The notes beneath the pieces are model-generated. The model was given only the letters and a program-made list of their open reading frames with translations, was not told the origin of the DNA and did not search any database. A stretch of 24,145 nt of DNA from JBDLRH01 sp039800165 (GTDB lineage: Bacteria; Pseudomonadota; Gammaproteobacteria; Burkholderiales; Burkholderiaceae_C), in the NCBI GenBank assembly GCA_039800165.1, contig JBDLRH010000061.1:1-24145 (forward strand), read 5' to 3'. The translations under genes and the position numbers were made by a program. The first letter of the stretch is position 1. Each line of letters starts with the position of its first letter. Of the stretch, positions 1-5,481 are shown piece by piece.

Positions 1-1184
1 ACGCAATCATCCACTGGCTGTCCTACGGCCTGTGGGACCTGGCCTGGTGGCAGATCGTGCTGTACACGCTGTTCACCACCCACATCACGATCGCGTCGGT
101 CACCATCTTCCTGCACCGCGCACAGGCCCATCGCGCGATGGACCTGGGGCCCATCCCCTCGCACTTCTTCCGTTTCTGGCTGTGGATTGGTACCGGCATG
201 GTCACCAAGGAGTGGGTGGCCATCCACCGCAAGCACCACGCCAAGTGCGAGACCGCCGACGACCCGCACAGCCCGCAGACCAAGGGCATCGAAACCGTGT
301 TCTGGAAGGGCGCCGAGCTCTACCGCGAAGAGGCGAAGAACCAGGAAACGCTGGCCAAGTTCGGCCACGGCACCCCGGATGACTGGATGGAGCGCAACGT
401 GTATTCGCGCTTCACCTGGCAGGGCGTGGGCCTGATGCTGATCCTGAACCTGGCGCTGTTCGGTGCCGCGGGCGCCGCCGTGTGGGCGGTGCAGATGCTG
501 TGGATCCCGGTGTCGGCTGCCGGCGTGATCAACGGCATCGGCCACTACTGGGGCTACCGCAACTTCGAGGCGCCCGACGCCAGCACCAACATCTCGCCCT
601 GGGGCGTGATCATCGGCGGCGAGGAACTGCACAACAACCACCACACCTACCCGACCTCGGCCAAGTTCTCGGTCAAGCCGTACGAGTTCGACATCGGCTG
701 GGTCTACATCCGCGGCCTGGAGAAGCTGGGCTGGGCCAAGGTGAAGAAGGTGCCGCCGCGCCTGGAGCTGGGCGAGGTGCGCCCGGCCGACGAGAAGACG
801 CTGGAGGCGGTGATTGCCAACCGCTACGAGGTGATGGCCGGCTTTGCGCGCCAGCTGCGCCAGACCTGTGCCGACGAGATTGCCGCGCTCAAGTCGCGCA
901 AGGCCGATGTGCGCGCCCTGCAGGCGGTGCGCGGCTGGCTGCACCGCGACGAAGACCGGCTGAGCGCCGAGGTGCGCGCCGATCTGGAGAAGGCGCGTGC
1001 CGCCTCGCCGGTGCTCGACAAGATGGTGGCCATGCGCGAAGAGCTGCGCCAGCTGTGGCTCAACACCCACCGCTCGCGCGAGCAGCTCGCGCGCGACCTG
1101 CAGGCCTGGTGCCGCAGCGCCGAGGAAAGCGGCATCGTCGCGCTGCAGAAGTTCTCGCAACAGCTGCGGGCCGCGCGCGCCTGA
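1..1184 (+). CDS. Fatty acid (acyl-CoA) desaturase, 5'-truncated
   Basis: Membrane di-iron desaturase that introduces a double bond into a fatty acyl chain, probably as acyl-CoA or acyl-lipid. The reading frame is open from base 3 to the stop at 1182-1184, and its first codons (AIIHWLSYGLWDL) already resemble the family's N-terminus, so only a few residues are missing upstream; the GTG at 57 is not a credible start. All three histidine boxes are present: HRAQAH (114-131), HRKHH (224-238) and HNNHH (630-644). These are the family's iron ligands. Hydrophobic segments lie before box 1 and between boxes 2 and 3. After box 3 a charged helical C-terminal extension of about 140 residues, probably cytoplasmic, follows (from about 760). 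A 62-nt gap leads to the aldolase-like gene, so cotranscription is plausible. Substrate and desaturation position cannot be read from the sequence. Confidence 0.9.
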   Translation, partial: AIIHWLSYGLWDLAWWQIVLYTLFTTHITIASVTIFLHRAQAHRAMDLGPIPSHFFRFWLWIGTGMVTKEWVAIHRKHHAKCETADDPHSPQTKGIETVFWKGAELYREEAKNQETLAKFGHGTPDDWMERNVYSRFTWQGVGLMLILNLALFGAAGAAVWAVQMLWIPVSAAGVINGIGHYWGYRNFEAPDASTNISPWGVIIGGEELHNNHHTYPTSAKFSVKPYEFDIGWVYIRGLEKLGWAKVKKVPPRLELGEVRPADEKTLEAVIANRYEVMAGFARQLRQTCADEIAALKSRKADVRALQAVRGWLHRDEDRLSAEVRADLEKARAASPVLDKMVAMREELRQLWLNTHRSREQLARDLQAWCRSAEESGIVALQKFSQQLRAARA

Positions 1185-1246
1185 GCGCCAACCCGTCCGT
1201 ATCGGCCAACGCTGACGCCAACGCCGTTGCCGCCGCCGCTCACCCG

Positions 1247-2050
1247 ATGAGCGACACCACGTTTTCCACCTTCGACCTGCCGCTGACCCGCGGCAGCCCT
1301 TCCGCTGCGCAAACGCCGCCCACCGAGGCCGAGTGGGCGGTGCGGCGCGACCTGGCGGCCGCCTACCGGCTGTGTGCGCTGTTCGGTTGGGACGACCTGA
1401 TCTACACCCACCTGTCGGCGCGCGTGCCCGGCACAGAAGACCAGTTCCTGGTCAACGCGCTGGGCTTGGGCTTTGACGAGGTGACCGCCTCCAACCTGAT
1501 CAAGATCGACCTGCAAGGCCGCGTGCTCAGCGACACCGGGCACGCACCCAATGCGGCCGGCTTCGTGATCCACGGCGGCATCCACATGGCGCGCCACGAC
1601 GCCGCCTGCGTGATGCACCTGCACACCGAGGCCGGCATGGCCCTGTCGTGCCTGCAGCAGGGCCTGCTGCCGCTCACGCAGCACGCCATGCGCTTTGTGG
1701 GGCGCATCGGCTACCACGACTACGAAGGCATCGCACTGGGCACCGGCGAGCGCGACCGCCTGGTGGCCGACCTGCAGGGCAAGGCGGCACTGATCCTGCG
1801 CAACCACGGCACCATCACCGTGGGCCCCAGCGTGGGCCACGCGTTTGTGGAAACCTTCTACCTGGAGAAGGCGGCGCGTGCGCAGTTCATGGCCTTGTCC
1901 AGTGGCGCGCCCATCCACCACCCGCCCGCCGACGTGGTGGCGCTGACCGCCCGCCAGTGGCAGGCCGACTTCGAGCGCAACACCGAACCGCGCGAGTGGC
2001 CGCATCTGGTGCGCCGCCTCGAGCGCATCGACCCGGGCTATCGCCTCTGA
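1247..2050 (+). CDS. Class II aldolase/adducin-family protein
   Basis: Protein of 267 aa with the class II aldolase/adducin fold, a zinc-dependent family covering sugar-phosphate aldolases, epimerases and decarboxylases. Visible metal-ligand candidates are the HLH motif (H124, H126) and H187 in RNHGT. By-eye alignment with fuculose-1-phosphate aldolase puts H109 (GFVIH) where that enzyme has its catalytic Glu, so a true aldolase activity is uncertain. The frame extends far upstream inside the desaturase gene, but the family-like sequence starts at ATG 1247 and no other ATG, GTG or TTG occurs in frame between the desaturase stop and this codon. There is no clear Shine-Dalgarno sequence. The stop is one base before the GTG start option of the SDR gene, so the two genes are almost certainly translated from one message. 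Substrate unknown. Confidence 0.87.
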   Translation: MSDTTFSTFDLPLTRGSPSAAQTPPTEAEWAVRRDLAAAYRLCALFGWDDLIYTHLSARVPGTEDQFLVNALGLGFDEVTASNLIKIDLQGRVLSDTGHAPNAAGFVIHGGIHMARHDAACVMHLHTEAGMALSCLQQGLLPLTQHAMRFVGRIGYHDYEGIALGTGERDRLVADLQGKAALILRNHGTITVGPSVGHAFVETFYLEKAARAQFMALSSGAPIHHPPADVVALTARQWQADFERNTEPREWPHLVRRLERIDPGYRL

Positions 2051-2057
2051 GGTGTCC

Positions 2058-2897
2058 ATGACCGCAGCTTCCACCGCCCTGGGGGGCGGCCAATCCCGCC
2101 GGCGCACCCAGGGCGCCCCGATCGTCGTCACCGGCAGCGGTGGTGGTATCGGGTCGGCCATCGTCCGGCGCTTGCGCGACGACGGCTGGACGGTGCTGGC
2201 CACCGACCGCGACGAGGCCGCCCTGGCGCCGTTGCGCGCGGCCTCGGCCCACGACGACCGCCTGCGCTGCGCGGTGCTGGACGTCACCTCGGCAGACGAC
2301 CTGGCGCGGGTGGCCGGCGAGCTGCGTACCAACGCCACCGGTGGCGTGGCGGTGGCGGGCCTGGTCAACGTGGCAGGGGTGCTGCAAGACGTGATGCGGC
2401 TGCTGAAGATGCCCATGGACATGCAGCGCCAGGTGTGGGAGGTGAATTACTTCGGTGCCGAGCGCTGCATCCAGGCCTTTGCGCCGCTCATGATCGACGG
2501 CGGTGGCGGCGCGATCGTCAACATCACCTCGATCAACGAGATCCGGCCGCTGCCGCTACACGCCTATGCGCCGACCAAGGTGGCGCTGGGCGCGCTGACC
2601 TCACTGGCCGCCGGTGACCTGGGGCCGCACGGCATCCGCGTCAATGCGGTGGCGCCGGGCTTCACCCTCACGCCGATCTTTGAGGAGAAGATCCGCACCG
2701 GCAAACGCAAGGCCGAGGTGCTGCAGGCGCACAGCGCGCTGGGCCGGCTGGTGCGCACCGACGAAATTGCCGCGGCGGTGAGCTTCTTGCTGGGCGATGA
2801 CGCCAGCGCCATCACCGGCGTCAGCCTGCCGGTGGATGCGGGCTGGCTGGCCAGTTCGCACTGGATGAACTTTCGCAGCCTGGCCGACGGCGCCTGA
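2058..2897 (+). CDS. SDR-family NAD(P)-dependent oxidoreductase
   Basis: Classical short-chain dehydrogenase/reductase of 279 aa. The cofactor motif TGSGGGIG lies at residues 25-32, the NVAG motif at about 104-107, and the catalytic set is S158, Y170 and K174 (Y-A-P-T-K). An Asp (D50) at the end of the second beta strand suggests a preference for NAD(H) over NADP(H). The first 20 residues are an unconserved, Gly/Arg-rich extension. I chose ATG 2058, which has GAGG a few bases upstream; GTG 2052 in the same frame would add two residues. It follows the aldolase-like gene with almost no gap and precedes a strong terminator, so it is the last gene of a desaturase-aldolase-SDR transcript. The alcohol or ketone substrate is not evident. 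Confidence 0.88.
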   Translation: MTAASTALGGGQSRRRTQGAPIVVTGSGGGIGSAIVRRLRDDGWTVLATDRDEAALAPLRAASAHDDRLRCAVLDVTSADDLARVAGELRTNATGGVAVAGLVNVAGVLQDVMRLLKMPMDMQRQVWEVNYFGAERCIQAFAPLMIDGGGGAIVNITSINEIRPLPLHAYAPTKVALGALTSLAAGDLGPHGIRVNAVAPGFTLTPIFEEKIRTGKRKAEVLQAHSALGRLVRTDEIAAAVSFLLGDDASAITGVSLPVDAGWLASSHWMNFRSLADGA

Positions 2898-2915
2898 AGC
2901 GCACGGCACCAAAAC

Positions 2916-2942
2916 AAAAGCCCCGCAGTGCGGGGCTTTTTT
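2916..2942. terminator. Bidirectional intrinsic terminator
   Basis: A GC-rich hairpin with stem AAAGCCCCGC / GCGGGGCTTT and loop AGT is followed by six T on the + strand and mirrored by an A-run on the other side. It lies between the stops of the + strand SDR gene and the - strand rpmG gene and can end transcripts from both directions. Confidence 0.93.
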
Positions 2943-2961
2943 GTTCAGGCAACCGGCCGAA

Positions 2962-3132
2962 TCACTTCAGCTTGGTTTCCTTGTATTCGACGTGCTTGCG
3001 AGCCTTCGGATCGAACTTCATGATCGTCATCTTCTCGGGCATGGTCTTCTTGTTCTTGCTGGTCGTGTAGAAGTGACCGGTACCGGCCGTCGACTCCAGC
3101 TTGATCTTCTCGCGTCCGCCTTTGCTTGCCAT
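2962..3132 (-). CDS. rpmG: 50S ribosomal protein L33
   Basis: Small ribosomal protein of 56 aa starting MASKGGREKIKLEST and ending KETKLK, the usual L33 length and sequence. It contains no cysteine, so it is the zinc-independent form and not the four-Cys form that some bacteria carry as a paralogue. A good Shine-Dalgarno sequence (AAAGGAGA) precedes the ATG. It lies 12 nt downstream of rpmB, the same order as in Escherichia coli, and is surely cotranscribed with it. The shared bidirectional terminator follows about 20 nt after its stop. Confidence 0.97.
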   Translation of the reverse strand: MASKGGREKIKLESTAGTGHFYTTSKNKKTMPEKMTIMKFDPKARKHVEYKETKLK

Positions 3133-3144
3133 GGTGCGTCTCCT

Positions 3145-3378
3145 TTAAGCCTGGCCGCGTGCGCGCAGGTCAGCGAGCACGGCGTCGATGCCGTTCTTGT
3201 CGATCAGTCGCAGGGCGGCGCTGGACACGCGCAGGCGCACCCAACGGTTCTCGCTCTCAACCCAGAAGCGGCGGTATTGCAGGTTCGGAAGGAACCGGCG
3301 CTTGGTCTTGTTGTTGGCGTGGGACACATTGTTCCCAACCATGGGCTTCTTGCCCGTGACGTCACACACGCGTGCCAT
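3145..3378 (-). CDS. rpmB: 50S ribosomal protein L28
   Basis: Large-subunit ribosomal protein of 77 aa. The start MARVCDVTGKKPMVGNNVSH and the segment NNKTKRRFLPNLQ are diagnostic of L28, and the length matches the family. GGAG lies about 8 nt before the ATG. It is the first gene of the rpmB-rpmG pair. A well-formed TATAAT box about 165 nt upstream suggests an own promoter with a long untranslated leader. Confidence 0.97.
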   Translation of the reverse strand: MARVCDVTGKKPMVGNNVSHANNKTKRRFLPNLQYRRFWVESENRWVRLRVSSAALRLIDKNGIDAVLADLRARGQA

Positions 3379-3542
3379 GAGGACACTCCATTGCGCTCGA
3401 AGGCGCCAAAACGGTGCTTACTGTCGGGCGCTGCAGTGGCCAACATGGCCGCGCCCTCGCTTGCACCTCACCTCGCCAGTAGGGTGGCGGTAACCCGTCA
3501 TTTGCTGGCTGAACCTTCCGGCTCCGCTCAGCAAAGCCCGGC

Positions 3543-3548
3543 ATTATA
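3543..3548 (-). promoter_or_regulatory. Candidate -10 box of the rpmB-rpmG promoter
   Basis: Read on the - strand the sequence is TATAAT, a perfect -10 hexamer, preceded by TGGC. No good -35 hexamer is seen at 17 bp. It lies between trxB and rpmB, in the right orientation to drive rpmB-rpmG, and would give a leader of about 160 nt. Confidence 0.5.
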
Positions 3549-3596
3549 GCCAGAGCAGCCCGGTCCGGCCGGGGCGCCCTGGCCAGGGGGTGGTGG

Positions 3597-4550
3597 TCAG
3601 CCTTCCTGCTGCTCGAGGAAGCGCTGGGCGTCCAGCGCGGCCATGCAGCCGGTGCCGGCGCTGGTGATGGCCTGGCGGTACACGTGGTCCTGCACGTCGC
3701 CGGCGGCAAACACGCCGGGCACGCTGGTCATGGTGGCAAAGCCCTTGAGGCCGCTTTTCGTGACGATGTAGCCGTTTTCCATCTCCAGCTGGCCCTGGAA
3801 GATCTCGGTGTTGGGTGCGTGGCCGATGGCGATGAAGCAGCCCTTGAGCGCCACGTCCTCGGTGGCACCGGTCTGGGTGTGCTTCAGGCGCACGCCGGTC
3901 ACGCCGCTGGCGTCGCCCAGCACCTCGTCGAGGGTCTGGAACAGCTTGAGCTCGATCTTGCCGGCCTTCACCTTGTCCATCACCTTGTCGATCATGATCG
4001 GCTCGGCGCGGAACTTGTCGCGCCGGTGCACCAGGTACACCTTGCTGGCGATGTTGGAGAGGTACAGCGCCTCTTCCACCGCGGTGTTGCCGCCGCCGAT
4101 GACGCAGCAGACCTGGTCGCGGTAGAAGAAGCCGTCGCAGGTGGCGCAGCCCGACACGCCGCGGCCCATGAAGGCCTGCTCGGACGGCAGCCCCAGGTAC
4201 TTGGCCGACGCGCCGGTGGCGATGATCAGCGCGTCGCAGGTGTAGGTGCCGCTGTCGCCCTTCAGGGTGAACGGGCGCTTGCTGAAGTCGACCTGGTTGA
4301 TGTGGTCGAACACGATCTGGGTGTTGAAGCGCTCGGCGTGCTCCAGAAAGCGCTGCATCAGGTCGGGGCCCTGCACCCCGTGCACGTCCGCAGGCCAGTT
4401 GTCGACCTCGGTGGTGGTCATCAGTTGGCCGCCTTGCGCCAGCCCGGTGACCAGCACCGGCTTGAGGTTGGCGCGGGCGGCATAGACGGCGGCGGTGTAG
4501 CCGGCGGGGCCGGAGCCGAGGATCAGGACTTGGGCGTGCAGGGTGGACAT
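3597..4550 (-). CDS. trxB: Thioredoxin reductase (NADPH)
   Basis: Cytoplasmic flavoenzyme that passes electrons from NADPH through FAD and a redox-active disulfide to thioredoxin. The protein has 317 aa, typical of the low-molecular-weight bacterial enzyme. The FAD motif GSGPAG lies at residues 12-17, the redox centre CATC at 135-138, the NADPH motif GGGNTA at 152-157, the HRRDKFRA segment for the NADPH 2'-phosphate at about 175-182, and the second FAD motif GVFAAGDV near the C-terminus. The ATG start gives the expected N-terminus (MSTLHAQVLILGSGPAG), but no clear Shine-Dalgarno sequence precedes it. The gene is divergent from a Crp/Fnr-type regulator; the 155-bp region between them holds an inverted repeat that could be an operator. 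Confidence 0.97.
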   Translation of the reverse strand: MSTLHAQVLILGSGPAGYTAAVYAARANLKPVLVTGLAQGGQLMTTTEVDNWPADVHGVQGPDLMQRFLEHAERFNTQIVFDHINQVDFSKRPFTLKGDSGTYTCDALIIATGASAKYLGLPSEQAFMGRGVSGCATCDGFFYRDQVCCVIGGGNTAVEEALYLSNIASKVYLVHRRDKFRAEPIMIDKVMDKVKAGKIELKLFQTLDEVLGDASGVTGVRLKHTQTGATEDVALKGCFIAIGHAPNTEIFQGQLEMENGYIVTKSGLKGFATMTSVPGVFAAGDVQDHVYRQAITSAGTGCMAALDAQRFLEQQEG

Positions 4551-4602
4551 GTCAGGGGGCGGAAAGCCAAAATCGGGAGCATCAGGGCAGGCGGCCGGTC
4601 CG

Positions 4603-4619
4603 CTGCAACTTGGTTGCAG
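4603..4619. promoter_or_regulatory. 17-bp inverted repeat between trxB and the Crp/Fnr gene
   Basis: CTGCAAC-TTG-GTTGCAG has perfect 7-bp arms around a 3-nt centre. It lies 53 bp upstream of trxB and 87 bp upstream of the regulator start. Size and symmetry fit a site for a dimeric regulator, or a small hairpin in the trxB leader. The half-sites do not match the Crp (TGTGA) or Fnr (TTGAT) consensus. Confidence 0.45.
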
Positions 4620-4664
4620 TCAGGCAAACCGGAGCGCCGCAGAAAAGCCGCAGGGCGGATTCCG

Positions 4665-4670
4665 ATTGTA
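4665..4670 (-). promoter_or_regulatory. Candidate -10 box for trxB
   Basis: On the - strand the sequence reads TACAAT, five of six matches to the -10 consensus, about 115 nt upstream of the trxB start. No convincing -35 element lies at the proper distance. If real, the 17-bp inverted repeat would fall in the transcribed leader. Confidence 0.3.
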
Positions 4671-4705
4671 GGGATTCGGCCCCAGCGGCGCCGGGGAGGA
4701 AGCTC

Positions 4706-5380
4706 ATGTCCATGCTGTCCACGCTCGACCTTGTGCGTCGGGTGCCGCTGTTTTCCTTGCTGCCGCAGTCGCAGGCGCAGCGTATCGCGCTGGCCGTGCA
4801 CAAGCGGCGCCTCAAGCGCGGCGACGTGGTCGTCACCCAGGGCGAGCGCTCCAACGCGCTGTTCATCATCCTGTCGGGCCGGGTGCGGGTGCTGGCCACC
4901 GACAAGCATGGCCGCGAGGTGATCCTGGCGCGGCTGGGCGCGGGTGACCATGTGGGCGAGATGAGCCTGATCGACGGCGAGCCGCACTCGGCCACCTGCC
5001 GCGCCGAGGTGCAGACCGATGTGCTGGTGCTGGCGCGCCAGGACTTCGAGGCCTGCCTGCCCGAGCCGCAGTCGATGGCGCACGGCATCCTGCGCGCGCT
5101 GGTGCAGCGCCTGCGCGAGGCCGACCGCAAGATCGAAAGCCTGGCGCTGCTGGATGTGTACGGGCGCGTGGCGCGCGCCCTGCTGGACCTGGCCGCACCG
5201 CACCGCGACGGGCTGCTGATCATCCGCGACAAGGTCTCGCGCCAGGACATCGCCAAGATGGTCGGCGCCTCGCGCGAGATGGTCAGCCGGGCGATGCGCG
5301 ACCTCGAGCGCCGCGGCTTCCTGCAAAGCGGCCCGGACCGCAGCACGCTGGTCAATCCCGCGGCCGGCGCGGTGATCTGA
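4706..5380 (+). CDS. Crp/Fnr-family transcriptional regulator
   Basis: DNA-binding regulator of 224 aa with an N-terminal cyclic-nucleotide-binding-like domain (about residues 10-120), a dimerisation helix (about 124-150) and a C-terminal winged helix-turn-helix (about 151-215). The start at ATG 4706 follows GGGGAGGAA at good spacing; the frame's longer upstream part has no ribosome site. In the nucleotide pocket the Glu of Crp is kept (GEM, E85), but the Arg that holds the cAMP phosphate appears as H94, so cAMP binding is doubtful. There is no N-terminal Cys cluster, so it is not an iron-sulfur Fnr. The recognition helix SREMVSRAM carries R190, E191, S194 and R195, a mix of Crp- and Fnr-like contacts. 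It sits between trxB and ftsK, where Escherichia coli has lrp. Confidence 0.92.
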   Translation: MSMLSTLDLVRRVPLFSLLPQSQAQRIALAVHKRRLKRGDVVVTQGERSNALFIILSGRVRVLATDKHGREVILARLGAGDHVGEMSLIDGEPHSATCRAEVQTDVLVLARQDFEACLPEPQSMAHGILRALVQRLREADRKIESLALLDVYGRVARALLDLAAPHRDGLLIIRDKVSRQDIAKMVGASREMVSRAMRDLERRGFLQSGPDRSTLVNPAAGAVI

Positions 5381-5420
5381 CCGGCGCACTGTCTGCGGTA
5401 AGCTAGGCGCAGCGCCCTGC

Positions 5421-5454
5421 CGATGCCCGTGGTGATGCCCGTGGCGATGCCCGG
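5421..5454 (+). repeat. 12-bp tandem repeat in the ftsK leader
   Basis: Units CGATGCCCGTGG, TGATGCCCGTGG and the partial CGATGCCCGG follow each other directly, about 2.8 copies, just before ftsK. Each copy contains an ATG. They open a 20-codon frame (5423-5485) whose TGA overlaps the GTG start of ftsK. Confidence 0.75.
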
Positions 5455-5481
5455 AATGTGGCGGGCGCGACTGTGCCGGCC

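Noticed and set aside
824..2422. Long - strand frame across the aldolase-like gene
   Set aside because: Covers three real + strand genes, has no recognisable motif and no plausible start.
2941..3549. 202-residue + strand frame over rpmG-rpmB
   Set aside because: Antisense to two clear ribosomal protein genes and begins in the terminator.
4636..4653. Direct repeat GCCGCAG-AAAA-GCCGCAG near the regulator gene
   Set aside because: Only 7 bp in GC-rich DNA with no further copies, too weak to call a binding array.
3684..4922. 412-residue + strand frame over trxB
   Set aside because: Antisense shadow of trxB that runs out of frame into the regulator gene.
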